From: Anaerolineaceae bacterium
GTDB taxonomy: Bacteria > Chloroflexota > Anaerolineae > Anaerolineales > Anaerolineaceae
Assembly (NCBI GenBank): GCA_030620065.1
Contig: JAUXFJ010000097.1
Location: 1-6,346, forward strand
Direction of reading: 5' to 3'
DNA length: 6,346 bases
The stretch's first letter is position 1, and the number at the start of each line of letters is the position of its first letter. Shown here piece by piece: positions 1-6,267 of this stretch. Made by a program: the position numbers and the translations under genes. The notes beneath the pieces are model-generated. The model searched no databases. It was not told the origin of the DNA and saw nothing but the letters and a program-made list of their open reading frames with translations.

Positions 1-1419
1 CTGCGCCTGGCAACATCCCTGCCCTTCATCCTTCCAACAGTTGTTGCGGCTGCTGGATTTAACGCACTACTTGGCCCGCGCGGCTGGATCAATCTTGGTT
101 TAATGGGACTCTTCGGACTGGAAAAAGCGCCTGTCCAATTCCTGAACACCTTTGCAGCTATCCTCATCGCGCACGTCTTTTACAACACAGCCATTATCAT
201 TCGCATCGTCGGATCTGCCTGGGCAAATCAAAACGATCGTCTTGTTCAGGCTGCTCAAATGCTGGGTGCGAAACCCAGCCAGGCGTTCCGTAAAATAACC
301 CTGCCCCTCCTCTCCCCCGCGATCCTTGCCGCATCCTTACTGGTCTTTCTCTTTGATTTCACCAGCTTTGGTGTTGTACTCATGTTGGTAGGCCCAGGTT
401 TTTCAACACTCGAAGTCGAAATATATACTCAGGCCTTCCACATGCTCAATCTACCCCTCGCAGGTCTGCTCTCGCTGATCCAGTTAGCCTGCACGCTCAC
501 GCTCACAATTCTTTACAACCGTGTCAGCGAAACCCGTAGCAACCCGGTGATGCCGCAAGCCCAAAAGACTATACTGCGCAAACCCAAGACCCTTACCCAC
601 TGTTTATGGATAGTAGCCTTGGTGCTGACGCTGCTGATGCTTATGACTGCCCCCCTCGCCGCGCTTACAATGCGCTCCTTGGTCAAACTGGAGCCTGAAC
701 GCGGGGAACGCTCAGTCATCCAAACCGGATTCACGCTCCAGTATTACCAAGAGCTTTTTATTAATCGGCGTGGTTCGCTCTTCTACGTCCCACCCGTCGA
801 GGCCGTGTACAATTCACTCATCTACGCCAGCCTGACAATCTTAATTTCACTTACATTGGGCCTTCTGGTTGCCTACGCCCTCAAGCAGCACGCAGCCATC
901 AATCGCTGGATTGACCCTCTGTTCATGCTTCCCCTGGGTGCTTCAGCGGTCACATTGGGCTTGGGCTTCATCATTGTATTCAATACCCCCCCCTGGAACT
1001 CACCAGACTTTCCTCTGCTCATTCCCATCGCCCACAGCTTGATCGCGCTCCCCTTTGTCGTACGCAGTTTGCTGCCAGCACTGCGCAGTATTCCCCAATC
1101 CCTCCGCCAGGCAGCCATAGCTCTTGGGGCTTCTCCACTACGCGTCTTTCGCGAGGTTGATTTGCCGATCCTGATGCGCGCCCTGCTGGTCAGCATCGTA
1201 TTTGCCTTCACTATTTCACTGGGAGAATTCGGGGCGTCAAGTTTTCTCTCCACGCCCAACAACCCCACTATCCCAATTGCCATTTACCGTTACATTTCCC
1301 AGCCCGGCGCGCTTAATTACGGTCAAGCCCTGGCAATGTCCACCCTGCTAATGCTGGTCTGTGCCGCCGGCATCTGGGCAATTGAAAAGATCCGTCTGCC
1401 TGGAGAAGAGGTATTTTAA
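1..1419 (+). CDS. ABC importer permease, fused two-domain FbpB/ThiP type (5' partial)
   Basis: Integral membrane subunit of an ABC importer, probably for ferric iron, thiamine or a related solute. The frame is open from base 1 with no stop, so the gene begins outside the window. 472 residues are visible, and fused permeases of this family are usually about 510-560, so roughly 40-90 residues are missing. The first ATG (base 103) is internal, because the residues before it (LRLATSLPFILPTVVAAAGF) already form a typical permease helix. Two BPD_transp_1 halves are seen, each with the EAA loop that docks onto the ATPase: QAAQMLGAKPSQAFRKITLP at visible residues 83-102 and QAAIALGASPLRVFREVDLP at about 370-390. 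A polar linker rich in basic residues separates them at about 175-198. The stretches TLEVEIYTQAF and SLGEFGASSF followed by a C-terminal AIEKIRLPG resemble ThiP somewhat more than FbpB, but the substrate cannot be settled from sequence. The stop overlaps the ATPase start (TAATG), which implies translational coupling. Confidence 0.93.
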   Translation: MRLATSLPFILPTVVAAAGFNALLGPRGWINLGLMGLFGLEKAPVQFLNTFAAILIAHVFYNTAIIIRIVGSAWANQNDRLVQAAQMLGAKPSQAFRKITLPLLSPAILAASLLVFLFDFTSFGVVLMLVGPGFSTLEVEIYTQAFHMLNLPLAGLLSLIQLACTLTLTILYNRVSETRSNPVMPQAQKTILRKPKTLTHCLWIVALVLTLLMLMTAPLAALTMRSLVKLEPERGERSVIQTGFTLQYYQELFINRRGSLFYVPPVEAVYNSLIYASLTILISLTLGLLVAYALKQHAAINRWIDPLFMLPLGASAVTLGLGFIIVFNTPPWNSPDFPLLIPIAHSLIALPFVVRSLLPALRSIPQSLRQAAIALGASPLRVFREVDLPILMRALLVSIVFAFTISLGEFGASSFLSTPNNPTIPIAIYRYISQPGALNYGQALAMSTLLMLVCAAGIWAIEKIRLPGEEVF

Positions 1420-2462
1420 TGCTGCGAGTTAACGACATTCATAAAACATACGAAGAAAGCCCACTGCTAGAGGGTACTTCCTTCATTGTTAATACAGATG
1501 AAACGGTCTGTCTCCTGGGTCCCTCAGGCAGTGGAAAAAGCACCTTGCTGCGCATCATCGCTGGTTTGGAACAAGCCGAATCGGGGGCTGTCCTTTGGGA
1601 CGAAAAAGACCTTCGTTCTGTACCAGCCTACCAACGCAACTTTGGCTTGATGTTCCAGGATTATGCACTCTTTCCACACCGTACCGTCGCACAAAATGTA
1701 GCGTTCGGCTTGCGCATGCAGAAGCTCCCCACTGCCGAGGTGCGGACACGCACCAATCAAGCACTTGAGACCATCGACATGCTCAACTTCGCTCAGAGAC
1801 GGGTAACCGATCTTTCCGGCGGAGAGCAGCAGCGTGTTGCCCTGGCACGCGCTTTAGCGCCTAATCCGCGCCTGCTCATGCTCGACGAACCGCTGGGCGC
1901 GCTCGATCGTGCGCTGCGCGAACAACTCAGCCGTGAATTGCGCCGTATTCTTCACAGCACCCGCATCCCGGCAATTTATGTAACCCATGATCAGGATGAA
2001 GCTTTCGCCATCGCAGACCGCTTGTTGATACTTCACAACGGACATATCATCCAAAGCGGTACCCCCGAGGAGCTCTACAATCATCCCAATTCATTGTGGG
2101 TGGCACGCTTTTTCGGTTTGGGCAATCTGCTCGAAGGCAGCGTTACCTCCCATAATCCGCTCACTCTCCAAACGCCGCTTGGCCCTTTCCAGGTTGCTTG
2201 CCAGTCTGATCCCCCGCCCCTCGGTAAGAAGCTCACACTCCTGCTGCGCCCCTCAGCCGCCCGAATCTGCACTCCAGAGCAAGACATGCCTAACATGATC
2301 AGTGGCGTAGTTCAAGATGCTGTCTTTCAAGGAGAGTCCTATCGCCTGCGCATCAGCTGCCGGGCGGGGGTTGAGCTTTCCTTGAATGTAGCCCACAACA
2401 CCGCTGTCGGCAGCCAACTAAACCTACATTTTCCACCAAAAACCATCCTCTGCCTGACCTAG
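1419..2462 (+). CDS. ABC importer ATP-binding protein with TOBE domain (FbpC/PotA-like)
   Basis: Cytoplasmic ATPase that powers the importer whose permease is encoded immediately upstream; 347 residues, the normal length for the FbpC/PotA/UgpC class. Motifs in order: A-loop Tyr11; Walker A GPSGSGKST at 34-42 (K40); Q-loop Gln80 (MFQDYALFPH); ABC signature LSGGEQQR at 132-139; Walker B LLMLDEP at 152-158 with catalytic E157; D-loop GALD at 160-163; H-loop His190 (YVTHDQDEA). All key residues are intact. From about 235 there is a regulatory extension, with a TOBE-like strand pattern around 275-345 (LLLRPSAARI, then GVVQDAVFQGESYRLRI). The start ATG shares one base with the permease stop, and AGAGG lies 7 bases upstream inside the permease gene. 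The TOBE extension is typical of iron, polyamine and sugar importers, whereas classical ThiQ is a short ATPase of about 230 residues lacking it. This mildly favours an iron-type system despite the ThiP-like permease. Confidence 0.95.
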   Translation: MLRVNDIHKTYEESPLLEGTSFIVNTDETVCLLGPSGSGKSTLLRIIAGLEQAESGAVLWDEKDLRSVPAYQRNFGLMFQDYALFPHRTVAQNVAFGLRMQKLPTAEVRTRTNQALETIDMLNFAQRRVTDLSGGEQQRVALARALAPNPRLLMLDEPLGALDRALREQLSRELRRILHSTRIPAIYVTHDQDEAFAIADRLLILHNGHIIQSGTPEELYNHPNSLWVARFFGLGNLLEGSVTSHNPLTLQTPLGPFQVACQSDPPPLGKKLTLLLRPSAARICTPEQDMPNMISGVVQDAVFQGESYRLRISCRAGVELSLNVAHNTAVGSQLNLHFPPKTILCLT

Positions 2463-2521
2463 GATTGCAGCACATTGAGTATTTCTTATTAAACCACTTA
2501 AGATTGCAAAGGGATAAACCT

Positions 2522-2557
2522 AAACAAAATAAAACCCGCCAGATCTACTGGCGGGTT
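2522..2557 (-). terminator. Rho-independent terminator of the leftward genes (possibly bidirectional)
   Basis: A perfect 10-bp stem, AACCCGCCAG (2533-2542) and CTGGCGGGTT (2548-2557), closes a 5-base loop. Read on the - strand the stem is followed by TTTTATTTTGTTT, a strong T-tract, so it best terminates leftward transcription from the DUF/aldo-keto reductase run. On the + strand the stem is preceded by the A-tract but followed only by TT then ATGC, so it would be a weaker stop for the ABC operon ending at 2462. Its place between two convergent transcription units fits a shared terminator. The remaining sequence between 2463 and 2688 shows no credible gene. Confidence 0.88.
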
Positions 2558-2688
2558 ATGCACAAATTGAGCGCTCTGGCGCGCGGCATGCATTTACCTT
2601 CCCTAATAAAAGGTCCCACAAACCACAGAGGGGAACGCTAAGGTAGTTTACTTGATATTAGACGACACCCATTAGCGGCAGTAGATAA

Positions 2689-2894
2689 CTAAAAACCATA
2701 GTAACCATTGCCATCTATCATCGGTATAAACCCAATAACACCCAAAATAAGGCAGCAGCATAATAATAAAGCTACTGCTACGATCACAATGATCAAAACG
2801 GTCTTCTTACCCTTCTTCTTTTCAGGCATATCCTCTAATACTTCCGGCACTATACCGGTGCCGCATCTTTCTTAACTGTAGGGGTATTCGCCAT
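2689..2894 (-). pseudogene. Small Lys-rich single-helix membrane protein, frameshifted
   Basis: A small gene too short for usual ORF calling. An ATG at 2892-2894 has a strong Shine-Dalgarno sequence, AAGGAG at 2901-2906 with a 6-base spacer, exactly the arrangement used by the DUF4190 gene before it. This frame reads MANTPTVKKDAAPV and stops at TAG (2850-2852). From there the other frame continues VPEVLEDMPEKKKGKK, then about 25 hydrophobic residues (TVLIIVIVAVALLLCCCLIL and following), then a short tail ending NGYYGF, with a stop at 2689-2691. One missing base would explain the break; the intact protein would have about 68 residues. The KKKGKK cluster before the helix predicts a cytoplasmic N-terminus, and three adjacent Cys sit in the helix. 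Alternative starts inside the second frame (GTG near 2849, ATG at 2826-2828) lack a well-spaced Shine-Dalgarno. The break could be a real mutation, a sequencing or assembly error at the hairpin there, or recoding. Function unknown. Confidence 0.6.
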
Positions 2895-2988
2895 TTGAAA
2901 CTCCTTCTACCACACTGAACCTTTGATTAAAACAAACTTATCCTGATGGTCTATCGTAAACGCACTAGAAAAAAAGCGTTCTTATTGT

Positions 2989-3345
2989 TTAATAATAACC
3001 ATTCATTATGTCAGAGAATGGTCCACACATTGCCAACCCGCCAGCACCAAATACACCCATGATCATAAGGATCGCGATGCATAAACCGATTAATGATATG
3101 GCAATGTTGATCCATCCCAGGACCAGACCCCAGGTGGCCATTCCGTTCCCGCTTACCCGCCCACCACCATTGCGGATCTCCTTCTTAGCAATTGATCCAC
3201 CGATGATCGCAAGAATCGCTCCAAAAAGGGGAAAGATCATAAAGCTTGATATGCCCGCGATCAGGCTGACAATCGCCCATGCGCTGGTTATCTGTGAACC
3301 CATGGGTACTGGGGCTTGACGATAATCATAATTATTGTGTGCCAT
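2989..3345 (-). CDS. DUF4190-like small membrane protein
   Basis: Predicted membrane protein of 118 residues, function unknown. The frame can be extended upstream to 3447, but the ATG at 3343-3345 is chosen because AAGGAG (3352-3357) lies 6 bases before it, and a longer product would overlap the DUF4126 gene. Layout: a short polar N-terminus (MAHNNYDYRQAPVPMGSQ), a hydrophobic segment at about 21-51, a basic Gly-rich loop at 54-68 (KKEIRNGGGRVSGNG), a second hydrophobic segment at about 69-100, and a short tail ending NGYY. A helix, a basic Gly loop, then GMATWGLVLGWINI is the pattern of the DUF4190 family, seen here by eye and not by a profile search. It starts 50 bases after the DUF4126 stop and is followed 94 bases later by the frameshifted small membrane gene, so it is probably cotranscribed with both. 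Confidence 0.82.
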   Translation of the reverse strand: MAHNNYDYRQAPVPMGSQITSAWAIVSLIAGISSFMIFPLFGAILAIIGGSIAKKEIRNGGGRVSGNGMATWGLVLGWINIAISLIGLCIAILMIMGVFGAGGLAMCGPFSDIMNGYY

Positions 3346-3395
3346 CTTACGCTCCTTATTTTTTAATCCTAATGAGAAGTAAAATAATATTGTTC

Positions 3396-3968
3396 TTAGA
3401 CCGCCTTCTGTTTCTTCGAGTTGTGGCTCAACCACCAAATAATCCATATCGCTATAACAATCATAACAATCGCAACCAGGATGGGCAGCACGATCGACAA
3501 TATGGATAAGAGCGTGGAAATTACATCTTCCAGGATACTGACAGGTACATTCGCTGTACCGCCCGTCGTTGCCGTGATGGCAGGCCTCACTGCAACAGCC
3601 TTTACAGCATGCACACTACCAGCAATTAGCAGACCCGCCGCAATCGAGATCACAGGGTGAATTTCCGTTATCGCCTGTGCGCTTGCCGCAAAAAGTATCG
3701 CACCTGCCGTAGGGCGGATGAATGATTGAATAATATCGTTAATATGATTGACCGCTGGCACCTTATCAGCAAAAAACTCAACCAGTGAAAGCAACACCAA
3801 TAAACCGATGATCCACCAGCTCGTCAAGGTATCCCAAGGTTCCACAAGCTTGATAAGATTAGTGAACTTGGCTACAAGCGAAACAATCAACAAGGGGATA
3901 TATGCATTCAACCCCGCACTCGCTGAAAGCCCAAAGGCTCCTAAAACACCTCCAACAACATTTCCCAT
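3396..3968 (-). CDS. DUF4126 family membrane protein
   Basis: Integral membrane protein of 190 residues; function unknown. The N-terminal segment GLSASAGLNAYIPLLIVSL (about 13-31), the LVEFFADKVPAVNHINDIIQ stretch (62-81), RPTAGAILFAA (85-95) and the GSVHAVKAVAVRP segment (117-129) form the signature pattern I recognise for DUF4126. Hydrophobic segments lie near 5-35, 50-66, 86-100, 105-125 and 147-180, so four or five membrane passes are likely, ending in a short basic tail (SHNSKKQKAV). Conserved polar residues inside the otherwise hydrophobic protein include E64, D68, K69, H75, D78, R85, H120 and K123, which would be the first places to look for a function. The ATG at 3968 follows a purine-rich AGGAAGAAGAGAA stretch that can act as ribosome binding site. 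It lies 75 bases after the DUF2085 stop and 50 bases before the DUF4190 start. The AT-rich gap upstream contains TATAAA-like words but no convincing -35 box. Confidence 0.88.
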   Translation of the reverse strand: MGNVVGGVLGAFGLSASAGLNAYIPLLIVSLVAKFTNLIKLVEPWDTLTSWWIIGLLVLLSLVEFFADKVPAVNHINDIIQSFIRPTAGAILFAASAQAITEIHPVISIAAGLLIAGSVHAVKAVAVRPAITATTGGTANVPVSILEDVISTLLSILSIVLPILVAIVMIVIAIWIIWWLSHNSKKQKAV

Positions 3969-4043
3969 TTCTCTTCTTCCTGCTTTCTATAAAAACTGCT
4001 ACTCTTATTTTATAACATATCTTTATAGATTTATAGGGGCAGA

Positions 4044-4859
4044 TTAAAGATTAAACCCTGCCCAGGTACCTATCCACAAATATCGCACAAGATCAAAGGC
4101 TCCGATTTGCAACAGAGCGATCAGGGCGCCTCCCATTAATGGCATGCACATCTGGTCAAGCCGCTCATAAACGTTCTCTTTCTTGAAGATCATCACCAAG
4201 ACCATACTGTAGATCATTGTCAGCAGCACCAGCACACCGGCTGAACTGATCAATGCCAAGGGATAGAGCAGCCATGCGCTCTCCGATAGCGCGGCGAGTA
4301 TGATCAGCCCTGCTAAAACAAAAAGCAATCCTAGTTGTTTCCAGCTGGTTAACCCAGAAACTTCCTTCCAGGACCGCCACACCGTTTGATGAAATGCCGG
4401 TACCACAGCCGCTGCCATTGCCAACCCCATACCTATGCCTGTCACCATACGCGACCAAGTCTGAGGTTCATATAAACCATTCACGCCAGGGAAAAAGTGT
4501 ATATATGAATTGATGCCGTCAATCGCAAAAGCCAATACCAGCACTGCCATGATAATGATCGTTTTCAGGGGAGGGTAAGCGCCTTTTTTCCCCTGCACAA
4601 CTTGATATATCAATCCAAGCATTGCCCCAAGATACATGCCCGAACAGCGTACACATAATGGCATTTGCCGATCACCGATATGCAATGAGTGCGAATCAAT
4701 ACGATGGCACACCGCATAACCAATTGCATCTGCTTTTCCAAGTAATCCCGGAGGTGTCAGCCTTAACCATATAATGACAACTGCACACAATATTCCCAAC
4801 AAGATCCACTTCCAGGGAAATTTTGAAATTGACTTGCTCTGATTATCATCCATTGACAT
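4044..4859 (-). CDS. DUF2085 family membrane protein with CHR and CxxC motifs
   Basis: Predicted polytopic membrane protein of 271 residues; function unknown. A first helix at about 15-32 is followed by the DUF2085 hallmark: CHRIDSHSLHIGDRQMPLCV (51-70) running into RCSGMYLGAML. The conserved residues are C51, H52, R53, R64, C69 and C72. The Cys/His arrangement near the membrane surface could bind a metal or form a disulfide; this is inference, since no member has a function I can name. Further hydrophobic segments lie around 72-90, 98-120, 138-157, 175-195, 197-226 and 239-262, giving about seven passes in total. The start ATG at 4857-4859 is preceded by an in-frame TAA a few codons upstream, so no longer product is possible, but I see no good Shine-Dalgarno sequence; the second ATG two codons on is an equal candidate. 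It begins 50 bases after the aldo/keto reductase stop and may depend on read-through transcription from it. Confidence 0.87.
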   Translation of the reverse strand: MSMDDNQSKSISKFPWKWILLGILCAVVIIWLRLTPPGLLGKADAIGYAVCHRIDSHSLHIGDRQMPLCVRCSGMYLGAMLGLIYQVVQGKKGAYPPLKTIIIMAVLVLAFAIDGINSYIHFFPGVNGLYEPQTWSRMVTGIGMGLAMAAAVVPAFHQTVWRSWKEVSGLTSWKQLGLLFVLAGLIILAALSESAWLLYPLALISSAGVLVLLTMIYSMVLVMIFKKENVYERLDQMCMPLMGGALIALLQIGAFDLVRYLWIGTWAGFNL

Positions 4860-4909
4860 GTTTTTCTGGACTTAGGGTTTTGTAGATACCGCCTGTTCCC
4901 ATCGTAAGC

Positions 4910-6064
4910 TTAAGTCCCTTCTCCAGCGCTTAAATATTCGCCGGCAATTTTCAGCCAGTTGATGATCTCAATATTCTGTGGACAAGCCACTTCACATTCA
5001 CCGCATTCGATGCAATTATCCGCCCGATTCTCCGCCTTGATCTGGTTCGCATATGCCCAGCGCGGTCCTCCTGCTGAGTCATACATAATCGCATCATTGT
5101 AAAGGCTGAAAATTCTGGGAATTGCTACATCACTTGGACAGGGCAAACAATATTCACACTGTGTGCAAGAAATTGGGATGGGCGAATGATATGCACTGCG
5201 CACTTTTTCTATCAGTTCTTCATCTTCAGCATTCAAACTACCAATCTGTGAACGCCCCGCACTGATCAGATTTTCCTCAACCTGCTTCATTGTGCTCATC
5301 CCGCTTAGCACAACCGAAACCTCAGGCTGATTCCAAACCCACTGCAGCGCCCATTCTGCCGACTTCCAGGCACACGTTGATTGTGCCCAAACCCTTGCTA
5401 TCGCATCAGGTACAGGTGTTTTTGCCAGGCTGCCCCCGCGCAACGGCTCCATCACCACCACTGCCAAACCCTTCTCTGCGGCTTCTTTGAGCCCCTTTTG
5501 TCCTGCCTGGTAGTTAATGTCCATAAAATTGTATTGGATCTGACAAAAGCTCCAACTATCATAACCGTTCAATATTTCATGGAAGACAGGATATTCGTCA
5601 TGAAAAGAAAAACCCAGATATTTAAATTTCCCTTCTGATATTTTTCTCTCGGCCCAATCAAAAACATGCAGATCCTGATATGTTTTCCAATACCTGGCAT
5701 TAAGAGCATGTAGCAAGTAATAATCTAACTGCTCAATTTCGAGACGCTCAAGCTGCTCCTCCAGTAAGCGGTCAAAATCATCTGCTGTTTTCACCAACCA
5801 GGAGGGCATTTTGGTTGCCACGCGCACCTTCTCGCGATAGCCATCCTTTAACACCCTTGCAACAAAGCCCTCGCTTTGCCCGTGATGGTAAGGATAGGCT
5901 GTGTCAATATAGTTGACACCCCCATCAATCGCCTTTCGCACCATCGCTTTCGCCAGCTCTTCATCGATCTTGGCACTGTCGCTATCTAAAATCGGCAGAC
6001 GCATCGCGCCGAAACCTAAAGCGGAAACTTTCCAATCCAATTGCCCAAATTGTCTATATTTCAC
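4910..6064 (-). CDS. Aldo/keto reductase with C-terminal 4Fe-4S ferredoxin domain
   Basis: Predicted cytoplasmic oxidoreductase of the iron-sulfur aldo/keto reductase group (COG1453-like); substrate unknown. The start is placed at GTG (6062-6064), with GAAGGA 6 bases upstream. A TTG six codons earlier (6080-6082) has no ribosome binding site, and starting at GTG gives the family's usual opening MKYRQFGQLDWKVSALGFGA. The product is 384 residues. The TIM-barrel half carries the AKR catalytic tetrad: D54 and Y59 in YIDTAYPYHHG, K85 in ATKMP, H119 in LLHAL. Cofactor-side features include MEPLRGG near 205-211 and VVLSGMS near 251-257. The tail has two four-Cys motifs: C300, C303, C306, C309 (CTQCEYCLPCP) and C351, C354, C357, C361 (CIECGECEVACP), enough for one or two 4Fe-4S clusters. 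The design suggests electron exchange between NAD(P)H, the barrel active site and an iron-sulfur relay in an anaerobe. It is the first gene of the leftward run. Confidence 0.93.
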   Translation of the reverse strand: MKYRQFGQLDWKVSALGFGAMRLPILDSDSAKIDEELAKAMVRKAIDGGVNYIDTAYPYHHGQSEGFVARVLKDGYREKVRVATKMPSWLVKTADDFDRLLEEQLERLEIEQLDYYLLHALNARYWKTYQDLHVFDWAERKISEGKFKYLGFSFHDEYPVFHEILNGYDSWSFCQIQYNFMDINYQAGQKGLKEAAEKGLAVVVMEPLRGGSLAKTPVPDAIARVWAQSTCAWKSAEWALQWVWNQPEVSVVLSGMSTMKQVEENLISAGRSQIGSLNAEDEELIEKVRSAYHSPIPISCTQCEYCLPCPSDVAIPRIFSLYNDAIMYDSAGGPRWAYANQIKAENRADNCIECGECEVACPQNIEIINWLKIAGEYLSAGEGT

Positions 6065-6080
6065 TGTATATCCTTCTCTC

Positions 6081-6091
6081 AAGTTAAACTT
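6081..6091. repeat. Short inverted repeat AAGTT-A-AACTT
   Basis: A perfect 5-bp inverted repeat around a single central base, just upstream of the reductase ribosome binding site. Together with AACTT-A-AAGTT at 6142-6152, which uses the same half-words in the opposite order, it could mark an operator pair with centres 61 bases apart, about six helical turns. Such AT-rich palindromes also arise by chance, so this is tentative. Confidence 0.25.
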
Positions 6092-6141
6092 AATGTAAGA
6101 ATTTTACCCCAATCCCAAAGCCTTTTACCTTCCACCTTAAA

Positions 6142-6152
6142 AACTTAAAGTT
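6142..6152. repeat. Short inverted repeat AACTT-A-AAGTT
   Basis: A perfect 5-bp inverted repeat with a one-base centre, lying between the reductase start and the rightward promoter. It mirrors the half-words of the repeat at 6081-6091. It may be a regulator binding site for either divergent unit, but no known operator is recognised. Confidence 0.25.
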
Positions 6153-6191
6153 ATGCTGCTTGACCAGCGAACTTGCTTCAAATCCTCTTGA

Positions 6192-6220
6192 TTGACAACC
6201 CTTCATATTTATGCGATACT
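6192..6220 (+). promoter_or_regulatory. Sigma-70-like promoter for the leader transcript
   Basis: A perfect -35 box TTGACA (6192-6197) and a -10 box GATACT (6215-6220; four of six consensus bases) are separated by the optimal 17 bases. Transcription would start near 6227, giving an untranslated leader of about 55 bases before the ATG at 6283. It is the best promoter visible in the window and points rightward, away from the reductase. Confidence 0.75.
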
Positions 6221-6226
6221 ATCTTT

Positions 6227-6246
6227 ACACAGGATTATGTGTCCTG
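6227..6246 (+). other. Two overlapping small hairpins at the 5' end of the leader RNA
   Basis: Close to the predicted transcription start, ACACA (6227-6231) can pair with TGTGT (6238-6242), or CAGGA (6230-6234) with TCCTG (6242-6246). The two 5-bp stems share bases and exclude each other. They could protect the RNA 5' end, or the DNA could be an operator at the start site. Both stems are short. Confidence 0.35.
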
Positions 6247-6267
6247 ACTCTTGCCACTCTATAAAAA

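Larger units (their letters stand above)
6065..6191. other. Divergent intergenic region upstream of the aldo/keto reductase
   Basis: Non-coding AT-rich stretch between the leftward reductase gene and the rightward promoter. It should contain the leftward promoter, but I find no pair of -35 and -10 boxes with correct spacing; TAAAAT and TACATT (as read on the - strand, near 6095-6108) are possible -10 boxes without a matching -35. Two short AT-rich inverted repeats lie here and are listed separately. No open frame with a ribosome binding site is seen. Confidence 0.5.

Noticed and set aside
873..1283. A 136-codon - strand frame inside the permease gene.
   Set aside because: It lies opposite a clear permease domain including the second EAA loop; its composition is typical of an antisense shadow.
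2498..2593. A 31-codon - strand frame with a GAAGG-like ribosome site, starting at an ATG at 2591-2593.
   Set aside because: It runs straight through the terminator hairpin and its T-tract, has no membrane or domain pattern, and sits at the end of the transcription unit.
2959..2980. Inverted repeat AACGC/GCGTT around an A-rich loop, as a possible terminator between the DUF4190 and small membrane genes.
   Set aside because: Only 5 bp, with a 12-base loop, and the T-run (read on the - strand) lies inside the loop rather than after the stem.
3008..3319. A 103-codon open frame on the + strand opposite the DUF4190 gene.
   Set aside because: It is the antisense of a well-supported gene with a strong ribosome site; it has no ribosome site of its own and no recognisable domain.
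3346..3447. N-terminal extension of the DUF4190 gene to an upstream ATG at 3447.
   Set aside because: It would overlap the end of the DUF4126 gene and lacks a well-spaced Shine-Dalgarno, whereas the internal ATG at 3345 has AAGGAG at 6 bases.
3969..4043. TATAAA-rich gap as a promoter for the DUF4126 gene.
   Set aside because: Several -10-like words occur, but none has a recognisable -35 box at 16-18 bases, so the AT-richness alone explains them.
6065..6082. TTG start for the aldo/keto reductase six codons upstream.
   Set aside because: No ribosome binding site precedes it, while the GTG at 6064 has GAAGGA at 6 bases and gives the usual family N-terminus.
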